Source: Propionibacteriaceae bacterium
GTDB lineage: Bacteria > Actinomycetota > Actinomycetes > Propionibacteriales > Propionibacteriaceae
Direction: 5' to 3'
DNA: 32,363 nt
Assembly: GCA_009778725.1 (NCBI GenBank)
Contig: WRFP01000007.1
Span: 1 to 32,363, forward strand
Every line of letters begins with the position of its first letter. Position 1 is the stretch's first letter. The notes beneath the pieces were generated by a model. The model saw nothing but the letters and a program-made list of their open reading frames with translations, had not been told where the DNA came from and did no database searches. Of the stretch, positions 10,091 to 19,733 are shown one piece after another. A program made the translations under genes and the position numbers.

Positions 10091-10974
10091 GAGATGTCCA
10101 TACCTTTCTGCAATGTCAGGTCGCGGTGCGACTTGTCCAGGACCGCGGGCGCTTGAGGATCCCAACCGTACTTATTGAAGAACGCGATGTCGTCACGGAT
10201 CCTCGGCATCGGCGGTTCGAGATCCACCAGTTCATAGATGGTCGGGGCCGCGTAGCCGATGGTACGCAGGGCGTCGGCATAGGATCCGAAGTCAACCTCG
10301 CCGCGCCCGGGTGAGGTGTGTGCCCACTTGTCACGCCAGGTGTCAGACATGTGGACAAGCAGGAGGCGGGCAGCCACCGCTCTGATGCCCTCATCCGGAT
10401 CCTCGTTGACAAGGGTGTTCGCGCAATCGTAGGCGATGCCCAGATTCGGATGGTCGAACTTGTCGGTCACCTCGAGCAGGTCGGTTCCCCGGCCCATATA
10501 GCCGTACGGGCTGGTCTCCAGGGCGATCTTGACCCCCAGCGGCTCGGCCCGGCGCAGCAGACGCGTGAGGGCTTCCTCCAGCCACCACTGGCACGCTTCG
10601 TGCGGGGCCGGGGACAAAGCATGCCGGCGTCCGGGAATGGCGACCACGAAGGGGGCTTCGATGTCGGCGGCCAGTTCGATCTCACAGATCATGTGCGCGA
10701 TGCTCAGTTGCCTGAAATCGCTGCTCGGGCTGAGCAGGTTGATGTCCATGAAACCGGGGTTCACCGAGACCGGGGTGATCCCCAGGCTGTTCATCAGTTT
10801 CTTCATCGAATAGCGCTCGTAGGTCCCGAAGTCGGGTGACTGCAGGTGCGGAGCGGCGGTGGTGATCTCCGTGTAGCAGAAACCAGCCTCCGCGAGGCCG
10901 GCGAAGGCCTCGGTCAAAGATGCCTGGTACAACCAGCTATACGTGGTTCCACCCAGCGGCAGTGTGTTCGTCAT
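10087..10974 (-). CDS. Sugar phosphate isomerase/epimerase family TIM-barrel protein
   Basis: AP-endonuclease-2-like fold signatures: 'VKIALETSPYG', 'NLGIAYDCANTLVNEDPDEGIRAVAARLLLVHMSDT', 'GRGEVDFGSYADAL'. Start MTNTLPLGG at 10974 preferred over 11001. Confidence 0.85.
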   Translation of the reverse strand: MTNTLPLGGTTYSWLYQASLTEAFAGLAEAGFCYTEITTAAPHLQSPDFGTYERYSMKKLMNSLGITPVSVNPGFMDINLLSPSSDFRQLSIAHMICEIELAADIEAPFVVAIPGRRHALSPAPHEACQWWLEEALTRLLRRAEPLGVKIALETSPYGYMGRGTDLLEVTDKFDHPNLGIAYDCANTLVNEDPDEGIRAVAARLLLVHMSDTWRDKWAHTSPGRGEVDFGSYADALRTIGYAAPTIYELVDLEPPMPRIRDDIAFFNKYGWDPQAPAVLDKSHRDLTLQKGMDIS

Positions 10975-11004
10975 TGTGTGTCTTCCTTCCATGCCACGCA
11001 CATC

Positions 11005-11940
11005 TCAGTTGCTCCGGTGCTGTTTGCACCATTGAAGCGTTCTGTGGATGCCTTCTTCCATTGAGACGCCCGGTTGGTAACCGACCTCGGTTCTGGCCCG
11101 TTCGATGTCGAGCGCGCCCTTCCTGGCCGAGCGCATGCCGGGCAGGACCTCCAACAGCCCGTCGCCCATCTGAAGGTCCCATCCCGGGCACTCCTGCTTG
11201 AGAATCTGGGCGACCTGGGCGAACGAGGTCTTCGTACCGCTGGCCATGTTGTAGGCCCGGTGGGCCAAGCTGCCGGCTTCGACCGCCTTGACCAGGCCGG
11301 CGACCACGTCATCGATGTACGTGAAGTCGATCAGTTGTTCTGAGCCATGGGGCTCCACGCTGGTGGTACCCGCCAGCGCGGCGTCGATCCAGTTCTGAGG
11401 AATGCGCGCCCGGGGGAAGTCAGGTCCGTACACCCAGGAGAACCTCAGTGCCACGTACGCCAGCCCGCGCTGGTCGGCATAGTAGTTGCCCAGCCGCTCG
11501 ACTGCGTACTTGGTGATCCCGTACGGAGTGAAGGGCAGGGCCCAGGCATCCTCGCCGATCGGGTCGGCGGTGAAATCGCCGTAGGTTTCTTCGCTGGAGA
11601 TGTCGATGAAGCGCGAGACACCGGCCTGGAGCGCGGCTTCGAACAGGGCCACCGACCCGCGGACGTTCACCTCGACGCTGCGCTCAATGGCGTTGACGCT
11701 GGCGGCGACGCCGACCACGGCCGCGGCATGGATGATCGTGTCGGGCTGGGCCTGGCCCATTGCGACCGCCAGAATGTCTTGGTCCAGGACACTTCCGATG
11801 TGCTGGGTGACTCCGGCGGCCTCAAGCCGGTCATTGGTCTGCATGTCCAGCGTGGACACCACATGCCCGCGCTGGGTCAGAGCGAGCGCGGTGGGCACGC
11901 CGAGAAAGCCCGCTCCACCAGTTATCAGAACATTCACCAT
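11005..11940 (-). CDS. NAD-dependent epimerase/dehydratase (extended SDR)
   Basis: 'VLITGGAGFLGVPTALAL', 'YGITKYAVERLGNYY', 'IDFTYIDDVVAGLVKA'. Confidence 0.92.
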   Translation of the reverse strand: MVNVLITGGAGFLGVPTALALTQRGHVVSTLDMQTNDRLEAAGVTQHIGSVLDQDILAVAMGQAQPDTIIHAAAVVGVAASVNAIERSVEVNVRGSVALFEAALQAGVSRFIDISSEETYGDFTADPIGEDAWALPFTPYGITKYAVERLGNYYADQRGLAYVALRFSWVYGPDFPRARIPQNWIDAALAGTTSVEPHGSEQLIDFTYIDDVVAGLVKAVEAGSLAHRAYNMASGTKTSFAQVAQILKQECPGWDLQMGDGLLEVLPGMRSARKGALDIERARTEVGYQPGVSMEEGIHRTLQWCKQHRSN

Positions 11941-12004
11941 GGAACCTCACTCCTTCATTTCCCTACGCCGTGGTCCGGTGAAACCGGTTCCCACCGGCCA
12001 GATC

Positions 12005-13051
12005 CTAGTCGGCCGGGTGAGCGGAGAATCCGCCCACCTCAGGGCTCAGCATCACCTTGGTAGCCGTCCGGTTCTCGACCAGGCGGATCCCCTCCTCGAT
12101 GTCGGTCATCGCCAGCTTGTGTGTCACCAGTCGGGCCAGACCGGGACTGGCCGCGAGCAGAGCCGGAACCTTGTCCCAGGTGCTCAGGTCGTAGGCGCGC
12201 GAACCGATGAGGAGCTTTTCTTCGCGCGCGAATTCCGCCGTGTCGATGAGGGTCTCGTGCTCCGGCAACCCGACACAGACAACCCGGCCTCCCGGTCCGG
12301 CCAGTCTGATGGCGGCGTCCACCGCCGCGTGATGCCCCGCGCCTTCGATCACGATGTCGTAGGCGCCCAGGTTCGTTGTCAATGCCTCGTCGACGGTGAA
12401 CGCCTGCGCGGCACCGAGATCGAGGCCTAGCTGAAGCTGCTTGTCATCGGAAGGAAGACCGATGATGTCGGTGCGGATGCCCTCGGCGATCATCGCTCCC
12501 ACGGTGAGCAACCCCACCGGTCCCGGACCGATCACCGCCACCTTGTCCCCCGGCTCGTACGCCGCGCGTTCGACCGCGTGCAGGGCCACGGCAAAGGGCT
12601 CGGCGAGCACGGCCAGTTCCAGGGGGATCGACTCGTCGATGCGGCGCACGATGATTTCCGGCAGGACGAACTGCTCGGACAAAGCCCCGTCGACATCGAG
12701 GCCGATCACACTCTTGTTCCGGCACAGTTCACTCTCACCGCGTACGCAATACTTGCAATTCCGGCACGAGATGTGGGATCCGCTGACCACCACATCGCCC
12801 ACACTGACCGAGGTCACCCCCGGACCAGTCCGGACGATTCTGGCGACGAACTCGTGTCCGAGAACCAGCGGATAGGCCGGCGAATAACCGGCGCGGACAT
12901 TCGGGAACCCGCGGATCATCGCCACATCGGTATGGCACAGACCCACGGCGAGTGCCTCGCAGAGCACTTCACCTGGACCTGCGACCGGTGCGTCGACGTC
13001 TGCCTCGACCGCGATCCGCGCGGATGAGTTCTCAAGAACGATGGCTCTCAT
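12005..13051 (-). CDS. Zinc-dependent alcohol dehydrogenase (MDR family, sorbitol/threonine dehydrogenase-like)
   Basis: 'LGHEFVARIV', structural zinc cysteines 'CRNCKYCVRGESELC', nucleotide-binding 'VAVIGPGPVGLL'. Confidence 0.92.
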   Translation of the reverse strand: MRAIVLENSSARIAVEADVDAPVAGPGEVLCEALAVGLCHTDVAMIRGFPNVRAGYSPAYPLVLGHEFVARIVRTGPGVTSVSVGDVVVSGSHISCRNCKYCVRGESELCRNKSVIGLDVDGALSEQFVLPEIIVRRIDESIPLELAVLAEPFAVALHAVERAAYEPGDKVAVIGPGPVGLLTVGAMIAEGIRTDIIGLPSDDKQLQLGLDLGAAQAFTVDEALTTNLGAYDIVIEGAGHHAAVDAAIRLAGPGGRVVCVGLPEHETLIDTAEFAREEKLLIGSRAYDLSTWDKVPALLAASPGLARLVTHKLAMTDIEEGIRLVENRTATKVMLSPEVGGFSAHPAD

Positions 13052-13166
13052 CGCCGCCTCCTTTGAGGTTGAGTTGTGTGTGACCGTGGTGTCTGTGTGG
13101 TCGTGATGATGAAACCCGGTATGGATCGCCCCCTCGGGCCTTCAACAGCTGGACCATCATCGGTCA

Positions 13167-14954
13167 TCACGGCCCCACATCGGGGTCGGGCCAGCCGACA
13201 CCAGGTTCTGGGTAGGGCAGGGGTGGCAATTCCCAGGTCGCCACCGGAGGCACCATCACGGTCGCATCGACCTTGACGTCGACAAGGAAGGGCACGGGCG
13301 AATCCAGCATCTTTTGGTACGCCCCGGTCAGGTCCTCGGGATGTTCGACACGGATGCCATCGCCGCCCATCGAACGGGCCATGCCCACGAAATCGGGATC
13401 GTAGCGCTCACCGGAGTCGTCGTGGAGGAAGGAGGTCGCCAGTTCGCGCCCCTCGCCGAAGTAGAGGACCTGTTGATCGCGGATGGCTGTAAAACCACCA
13501 TTGTTCCAGATCACCCACTTGGCGGGAATGTTGTATTCGACCGCCGTGGCCACCACGGACGGATGCATGAGGAATCCGCCGTCTCCGACCACCGAGACCG
13601 ACACGGTTCCTGGCGCAGCCAGGTGAGCGCCGATCGGTCCGGCCACGCCGAACCCCATGGAGGCGAATCCCCAGCTCTGCTGCAGGGATCGGGGGGCTCT
13701 GGCCTCCCACTCTTGGACGACCCAATTGTGGTGCACGCCCACATCGCAGAAGATGATGGCGTCATCGGGCAGGACGGCCCTCAGATCGGCGAGGATGCGC
13801 TGGGGCTGAGGTGGAGTACTGGTGGATCGGCGCGGCGCCTGAGTCAGGGCCGCCCACTCGTCTTTCCACTGACCCACCTGGTGCGCCCAGGGCTCCCACT
13901 GCGTGGTCGAATGACGCTGTTTCAAGGCCGTGACCAACTGTGACACCACGATCCCAGGTGAGGCGGCCACGCCGACTGTCACCGGGAAATTGCGGCCCAG
14001 TTCCAGCGGGTCGATATGCACGTGGACCAGCTGGGTCTTGGAAAAATCGTAGGTGAAGCCGGGCAGCCAGGAACTGGTCGCGCGGTCGTCCATGCGGGTT
14101 CCGAAGGCCAGGATCAGATCGGCGTTGCGCGTGGCGCGGTTGGCGACCAGGGTGCCGTTGCGCCCGGTCGCACCCACATAGAGCGGATGGCGGTTGTCGA
14201 TCGCCGACTTCCCGAGCGGACTGGTTGCCACCGGGATGCCGGTCAGCTCCACCAGTTCGGCCAGCGCCTGATTGGCGTTGTCGCGTTCGATCCCGGCGCC
14301 GGCGACGATGACCGGCCGGTGGGCGGCCAGCAGCAATTCGACGATATGGTCGATGTCCTGCTGGGGCGCGGCACTGAAATTGCTCCCGGTGCCATTCCAG
14401 ATCCTCGAAGGGTTGATCTCGGCCTGGGTCTTCTCCACGAAGACGTTGAGCGGCACGTCCAGATGGACCGGCCCGGGCCGCCCGGTTCGCATGAGGTTGA
14501 AGGCCTGGCGGAGCATCAACGGTAGTTGCTCGGGCCGGGTGGCCTGGAAACTGCGTTTGACGTACGGGCGTACCACCGACGGGAAATCCGCCTGGTAGAA
14601 CCGGCCGCTCTCCTGGAAGGGCCCCCGGCCGAATTGGCTGGTCGCCACGTTGCCGGTGATCGCCAGGAAGGCGGCGTCGTCCATCAGCGCCGACCCGAGG
14701 GCGATGGGCACATTGGCCGACCCCGGTCCCGACGAGGTGAAGGTGGCGATCGGCGTGCCGGTCAGACGGTAGTAGATCTCCGCCACGAACCCGGCCACGG
14801 ATTCATGATGGACGGAGATCGTCTTGATCCGGTCTTGGCGGTCATAGAGGGCATCGAGCAGCCCGAGGTTTCCGTGGCCACACAATCCCACGATGTACCC
14901 GACTCCCTCAGCGATCAGATGATCGACTATTACCTCAGCACCGTTCCGTTCCAT
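13167..14954 (-). CDS. Thiamine diphosphate-dependent enzyme, acetolactate-synthase-like
   Basis: ThDP motif GDGGFLMHPSVVATAVEYNIPAKWVIWNN; N-terminal 'HHESVAGFVAEIYYRLTGTPIATFTSSGPGSANVPIALGSALMDDAAFLAITG'. Confidence 0.92.
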   Translation of the reverse strand: MERNGAEVIVDHLIAEGVGYIVGLCGHGNLGLLDALYDRQDRIKTISVHHESVAGFVAEIYYRLTGTPIATFTSSGPGSANVPIALGSALMDDAAFLAITGNVATSQFGRGPFQESGRFYQADFPSVVRPYVKRSFQATRPEQLPLMLRQAFNLMRTGRPGPVHLDVPLNVFVEKTQAEINPSRIWNGTGSNFSAAPQQDIDHIVELLLAAHRPVIVAGAGIERDNANQALAELVELTGIPVATSPLGKSAIDNRHPLYVGATGRNGTLVANRATRNADLILAFGTRMDDRATSSWLPGFTYDFSKTQLVHVHIDPLELGRNFPVTVGVAASPGIVVSQLVTALKQRHSTTQWEPWAHQVGQWKDEWAALTQAPRRSTSTPPQPQRILADLRAVLPDDAIIFCDVGVHHNWVVQEWEARAPRSLQQSWGFASMGFGVAGPIGAHLAAPGTVSVSVVGDGGFLMHPSVVATAVEYNIPAKWVIWNNGGFTAIRDQQVLYFGEGRELATSFLHDDSGERYDPDFVGMARSMGGDGIRVEHPEDLTGAYQKMLDSPVPFLVDVKVDATVMVPPVATWELPPLPYPEPGVGWPDPDVGP

Positions 14955-14979
14955 TCGGCCCTACTTCTCGAAAACCTGG

Positions 14980-15013
14980 TTGCTCTATCAGCAACATATT
15001 GCGTAATGCGCTA
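14980..15013. promoter_or_regulatory. Paired 15-bp palindromic operator (copy A)
   Basis: TTGCTCTATCAGCAA (14980-14994), N4 CATA, TTGCGTAATGCGCTA (14999-15013); downstream of a candidate -10 for the minus-strand operon. Confidence 0.7.
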
Positions 15014-15018
15014 AGGTC

Positions 15019-15047
15019 ACCGTAGTGTATTTCCTAGACACTGTCAA
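15019..15047 (-). promoter_or_regulatory. Candidate sigma-70 promoter for the ThDP enzyme/ABC transporter operon
   Basis: Minus strand TTGACA (15047-15042), 17-bp spacer, TACGGT (15024-15019); predicted start site falls in operator copy A. Confidence 0.65.
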
Positions 15048-15174
15048 TAACAAAGTGCAACCATGGCCGAGAAGCCTGCGGACACGTGGTTGCCGGGTCT
15101 TCGACATGGAGTCCGGGGCCGCAGAAGGAGAGGATGAGCCAAGTGATCCCCATTGTCACCCGGGGAATCGGGCC

Positions 15175-15567
15175 ATGTCACAGGAGGCTTTCCAAGGCAG
15201 GGCTTCGATGAGTACGCCGATCAGCGACGCAACCCGTCAGCTGGCCGCCTCGGGCGAGTCCTTCCGGGGAACGGTCCTTGTGATCGCGACCTGGGAAACA
15301 GCCCGGCCCGGCCTGGTCATGGAGCGCTTCCCAGCTCTGAAAGCGGCTGTCGATTCCGAACCAGGGTGCCTGTGCTTCGAGATCTCTCGATCGCTGGACA
15401 CCAACCCTCGTTCGCCTGACAACACAGATATCTTTACGATAGTCGAACGCTACACCAGCCTGGCAGCCTTCGACGAGCACAGAAACAGCGATCATTTTGA
15501 GCGTCTGTTGCAGCGGCAGATCGCTCCGCTTCTTGTCCGGCGGGAGATCATCGTTCACCAACTCTGA
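15175..15567 (+). CDS. Antibiotic biosynthesis monooxygenase (ABM/YgiN-like) domain protein
   Basis: 'TVLVIATWETARPGLVMERFPALKAAVDSEPGCLCFEISRSLDTNPRSPDNTDIFTIVERYTSLAAFDEHRNSDHFERL'. Start could also be ATG 15208. Confidence 0.75.
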   Translation: MSQEAFQGRASMSTPISDATRQLAASGESFRGTVLVIATWETARPGLVMERFPALKAAVDSEPGCLCFEISRSLDTNPRSPDNTDIFTIVERYTSLAAFDEHRNSDHFERLLQRQIAPLLVRREIIVHQL

Positions 15568-15667
15568 CTACAGTAGATATCAGGAATAATGATGGCGAAG
15601 ACAAGCAGACAGCAAATGATGACGAATGGTGATGTTAGAATAACGCGCAACACGACTGTGGAGATTT

Positions 15668-15865
15668 ATGGTGGTAAATGTGGGTGACCCACAGCTTGGG
15701 GTAGCTGATATGTACGAACTGTTGAAGTCCGGCAGCATGACTGGTGGCCATGCCCATCTGATGACCCTGGAGCGTCTGTGGACCCGCGACCAGGAAGTGG
15801 CGCGCGGTATCCTGGCCCAGCATGTGCACACCGCACGGCGCCTCCGCATCGATTTACTGTCATAG
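15668..15865 (+). pseudogene. C-terminal remnant of a GntR/FCD-domain regulator
   Basis: 65 aa ORF; 'HAHLMTLERLWTRDQEVARGILAQHVHTARRLRIDLLS' resembles the last helices of FCD domains; no HTH or upstream FCD portion is visible. Confidence 0.5.
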
Positions 15866-15911
15866 CTGAATCACTATTGTTCGGCATCAACAAAGAGAAA
15901 GGCACCATGGC

Positions 15912-16799
15912 ATGGACCCGGAAAAAGGAACAACAAAACCTAACGGTAGTACCGTGGGCTCGTTACTTCGGGGCTTGCACATCCTCGACATGTTCTCCCG
16001 CGAGCACACCTCGATCGGTATCGGCGAGATGGCCCAGGAACTGGGGTTGCACAAGTCCAGTGCCTCGCGCCTGGCCTCGACCCTGGGATCGGCGGGCTAC
16101 CTCCAACTGTCGGGAAGCGCAGGCACCTATGAACTCGGGCCCCGGCTGACCGCGCTCGGAGTGCTCGCCGGGATGAACACCGACATCCAGCGCATTGTCC
16201 TGCCGTACTTGGAGAGACTGACCTGGCTGACCGGTGAGACCGGGCACCTGGCGGAACGGGAGGGCAAGTTCGCCACCACACTGGCCGTGACCGACGGCTG
16301 GTACACCGTCCGGATGCACTCCTGGCAGGGCAAGCTCTCCCCCGCGTACTGCTCCTCGATGGGGATGATCCTCTTGGCGGCCGAGGGCGAACGGGTCATC
16401 CGCGATCTGTACAAGCCGGCGGATCTGATCCAGCGCACGCCTCACACGGTCACCTCCCTGGACGCACTGGTTGCCGAAACATCCCAGGTTGTCCAGCGGG
16501 GGTACTCCATTGATGACGAAGAACTCGAAGAAGGTTTGCGCTGCATCGGTGCCCCGATCGTCAACGCGTTCGGACAGATCGATGCCAGCATCTCGATCTC
16601 GGGGCCCGCGCAACGAGTGACCCTGGAGCGCATCCCGCTGCTGGCCGAACACGTGCGCTATGCCGCCTGGCAAGCGAGCCGGGCACGCGGGGCCACCACG
16701 ATGCCGGCTGGCTGGCCGCAGCCTCCCCACCAGGAACCGGCTCTGCTCGAATGGGCAGAGGCAGTCCGAGCGGCCACCATGCAAGACCAGGAGCAGTAG
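15912..16799 (+). CDS. IclR family transcriptional regulator
   Basis: N-terminal HTH 'LLRGLHILDMFSREHTSIGIGEMAQELGLHKSSASRLASTLGSAGYL' and effector domain ending 'DASISISGPAQRVTLERIPLLAEHVRYAA'. Confidence 0.92.
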   Translation: MDPEKGTTKPNGSTVGSLLRGLHILDMFSREHTSIGIGEMAQELGLHKSSASRLASTLGSAGYLQLSGSAGTYELGPRLTALGVLAGMNTDIQRIVLPYLERLTWLTGETGHLAEREGKFATTLAVTDGWYTVRMHSWQGKLSPAYCSSMGMILLAAEGERVIRDLYKPADLIQRTPHTVTSLDALVAETSQVVQRGYSIDDEELEEGLRCIGAPIVNAFGQIDASISISGPAQRVTLERIPLLAEHVRYAAWQASRARGATTMPAGWPQPPHQEPALLEWAEAVRAATMQDQEQ

Positions 16800-16838
16800 T
16801 CGGACCGGCAACGCTCCCGGTGAGGGGGAGATCCGCTG

Positions 16839-18554
16839 TCAGGCCCGGGCGTCGGCCGCTGCCTGCTGGCCGGCGATGGCGCCCATGACGATGGCCGGTC
16901 CCAGCATCGCGCCGTACCCCGGATAGCCTCCGCCGAAGGGGCTCACCGAGGCGGATCCGGCCACGAACAGCCCGGGAATGGGCTGGCTGTCCTCGTTCAG
17001 GGCCCGCGCCCCGGCGTCGATGTCCAGTCCGGCGAAGGCGCCGAGGTCGCCGATGGTGATGGGGATGGCATAGTACGGCCCCTGGCCGATCGGCCCGATG
17101 CTCGGATTGGGCTGGTGCAGTTTGTCGCCCCGGAAACGGTTATAGAAGGTGTCCCCGCGCGAGAACCGGGAGTCGATGCCCTGGTCCGCGTCGGCGTTGT
17201 ACTGAGCAATCGTCTGCTTCAGCGTCTCGGGATTGAAGCCGCATTTGCGGGCGATCTCGTCCAGAGTACGGCCCTTCACCAGATAGCCGCTCTGGTAGTA
17301 CGAGAAGCGGGGAATCGGGAAGGGCTTGGCGTAACCGACACCGTACTTGCCCATCGTCGCCGCGTCGGCCATCAGGTAGGCCCCGGCTTTGGTCCGGCCC
17401 TGGGAGTCACGGATCAGGGACTGACCGAAATCATGATAGGAGTCCGCTTCGTTGGTGAATCGTTCGCCATTCTGGTTGAGCGCCACCAACCCGGGAAGCC
17501 CGATGCTCCTCAGGTGCGGGAAGATGTGCTGCGCGGACGAGCCGAAGACCGTCACCGGCGCCCAGGCGGCGGGCTGACTGACGGCGCCGACGAAGCGCGG
17601 GCGCCAGGCTTGGGCGAGACGGATCGCGTCACCGTCGTGTTCGGCGATGGTGGCGGAACTGTGGGTCAGACCCGCGCGCACATGCGGGAAATATTTCTTT
17701 GTCCACTCGAGATTGTGGGAGATGCCACCGCAGGTGAGGATGACCCCGCCTCTGGCTCCCAGACAGGCTTGCCCCCACGGTGACGTGACCTCGACCTCGT
17801 TGACCCGTCCGTTTTCGGCCGACAGGTCGGTGACCCGGGACTGGAGCAGGAATCTCACACCGGAATCGATGGCGATCTTGTACAGCTGCCCGACCAGGGC
17901 ATTGCCGTTGGTGAGCCGGGTCGGACGCCCGTAGAGGATCGTCTGGATGGTGGCCGCCGCGATCTTCCGCGCGACATAGATGAAGGACGCCGGCGATTGA
18001 TTGGCCCGTACGAAATTGTCGAGTTCGACACCGAGTTGCGGAACGACACCGAACACCCGCATCGATGTCAGCGGGCGGCGGATGTCGCGGCGGCGCTTAC
18101 CGAGGCGGCGGGCGTCCCAGGAGTCGGCGCTGATCGCGCGCCCACCCTTCAGAGCGCCCGGGCACAACTCGTTGTAATCGGGAGCCGTCTCCGCATGGCT
18201 CAGCTTCAGGCCGAGCCGCTCCAGCCGCCTGACGACGTCAGGGGCGTGGTCCAGGTAGGCGTCGACCAGGTCGGTGCGATAGTGCTCCCCCGCGATGGCG
18301 TGGATGTAGGCGAGGGTCGTCTGACGGGAATCCTCGGCGGCGGACTTGGCGCGCGACGCTCCGGGAACCCACATCCATCCCCCGGACAGGGCACTGGTCC
18401 CCCCGATCGACCCGGTCCGCTCAATGACCAGAGTCTTTGCCCCCGATTGAGCAGCGAAGATGGCAGCTGACAGGCCCGCGGCACCCGCCCCGACGACGAT
18501 GACTTCGTAGGAGTCATTTCTGGGATGCGACTTCATGGGAACAACCTTTCTCAA
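16839..18554 (-). CDS. FAD-dependent oxidoreductase (fumarate reductase/3-ketosteroid-dehydrogenase-like flavoprotein)
   Basis: 'YEVIVVGAGAAGLSAAIFAAQSGAKTLVIERTGSIGGTSALSGGWMWVPG'; C-terminal 'GLFVAGSASVSPFGGGYPGYGAMLGPAIVMGAIAG'. Start may be 18536. Confidence 0.9.
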   Translation of the reverse strand: MRKVVPMKSHPRNDSYEVIVVGAGAAGLSAAIFAAQSGAKTLVIERTGSIGGTSALSGGWMWVPGASRAKSAAEDSRQTTLAYIHAIAGEHYRTDLVDAYLDHAPDVVRRLERLGLKLSHAETAPDYNELCPGALKGGRAISADSWDARRLGKRRRDIRRPLTSMRVFGVVPQLGVELDNFVRANQSPASFIYVARKIAAATIQTILYGRPTRLTNGNALVGQLYKIAIDSGVRFLLQSRVTDLSAENGRVNEVEVTSPWGQACLGARGGVILTCGGISHNLEWTKKYFPHVRAGLTHSSATIAEHDGDAIRLAQAWRPRFVGAVSQPAAWAPVTVFGSSAQHIFPHLRSIGLPGLVALNQNGERFTNEADSYHDFGQSLIRDSQGRTKAGAYLMADAATMGKYGVGYAKPFPIPRFSYYQSGYLVKGRTLDEIARKCGFNPETLKQTIAQYNADADQGIDSRFSRGDTFYNRFRGDKLHQPNPSIGPIGQGPYYAIPITIGDLGAFAGLDIDAGARALNEDSQPIPGLFVAGSASVSPFGGGYPGYGAMLGPAIVMGAIAGQQAAADARA

Positions 18555-18608
18555 ACGACATTGATTTTCCTATTGAATCCTGGGACCGCAGGCGATGGGT
18601 GCCCGTAC

Positions 18609-19733
18609 TCATGCCGGCGACACCGGCGCCCTGGTTTCCAAGACGTTCTGATAGATCGCCAGGACACGAAAGACGAAATGGACAAACTTCGTGTACGGCG
18701 CGACTGAGAACGTGACGATGACGCAGGCCAGGTGGACGATGAGCAACCACGGGAACACCGGGGTGTCGCGCACGAACAAAACGAGCAGGCCGGTCAGGTT
18801 GAGGACGACCAGTGCCCACAGGAAGCTGAAGTCGGCCCTCCACATCACCGGGGTCGTCTGACCGCGCTCGCTGCGGCGTTTGAGCAGGAGCAGCCCGGCG
18901 CAGCCGACGACCTGCCCGATCCCACCGATGGTGCCGGTGATCACGGGCACCGACACGACGGGATAGGGAGGCAGAGCGCTCATGACGTACTGCGAGAATG
19001 CGGCCGAAGCCGTGGAAAAGAAGGTCAGCAGGAACCCGAGCATGACGAACTCATGGAAGACCCGCCGTTGTTGTCTGGGACGGTCATCGGGATAGGTGCA
19101 GCCCTGCTCCGCGCCACCCGACTGGTGTTTCAGCGTCACAGCCTGGCCGATCGCGGACATCCACGCCTGGCCATGGAACAGCTCGCGTACTGATCCTGAA
19201 GTGAAGCGCCAATACCGCAGGATCGCGGCCAGGATCACGACCACCGCGTACACCGCCGGCGCCCCGACCAGGACAATCAGCAAACCGTGCTGGATCACCG
19301 AGTACGGGGACCCGTCGCTGGTTCCCAGCGCATTGCCCCGGGTCACGAGCAGGGCCAACCCGACCAGGATCACCGCCATCGCGACCACCGCAATGACCGT
19401 GGCCAGCACCGCGGACTGGCGGATCCGGGCGGCCGGCCAGATGAAGCGATGGTAGGTGGCAGTACGCTCCTCGGCGAAGGTCTGGGGGGGATTGACGCCG
19501 AACTCGTGGGGCGGGGTGTACATGCAGGCGAGGTAGCAGTCCCGGCAATCGTGGCAGAGGTTCGCCAGGTGGGTCACATCCCCCGGTGTCAGATCGGTAC
19601 GCCGTTCGAGGGCGGGCCACACCGGGCAATAGCCGGCGCAGTACCGGCAGGAGTTGCAGATGTCGAGTTGGCGCTTGGCGTCGCGGAAACCGTCCTGCCC
19701 GCCACGCTTCGTAGTGACGCTATGTGCGATCAT
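18609..19733 (-). CDS. TcuB-like Fe-S/membrane electron-transfer protein (tricarballylate utilisation 4Fe-4S protein family)
   Basis: 'QLDICNSCRYCAGYCPVWPALERR' and 'LANLCHDCRDCYLACMYTPPHEFGVNPPQTFAEER' followed by TM segments. The ORF track start (20291) lies inside the preceding gene in another frame; ATG 19733 is the sensible start. Confidence 0.88.
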   Translation of the reverse strand: MIAHSVTTKRGGQDGFRDAKRQLDICNSCRYCAGYCPVWPALERRTDLTPGDVTHLANLCHDCRDCYLACMYTPPHEFGVNPPQTFAEERTATYHRFIWPAARIRQSAVLATVIAVVAMAVILVGLALLVTRGNALGTSDGSPYSVIQHGLLIVLVGAPAVYAVVVILAAILRYWRFTSGSVRELFHGQAWMSAIGQAVTLKHQSGGAEQGCTYPDDRPRQQRRVFHEFVMLGFLLTFFSTASAAFSQYVMSALPPYPVVSVPVITGTIGGIGQVVGCAGLLLLKRRSERGQTTPVMWRADFSFLWALVVLNLTGLLVLFVRDTPVFPWLLIVHLACVIVTFSVAPYTKFVHFVFRVLAIYQNVLETRAPVSPA

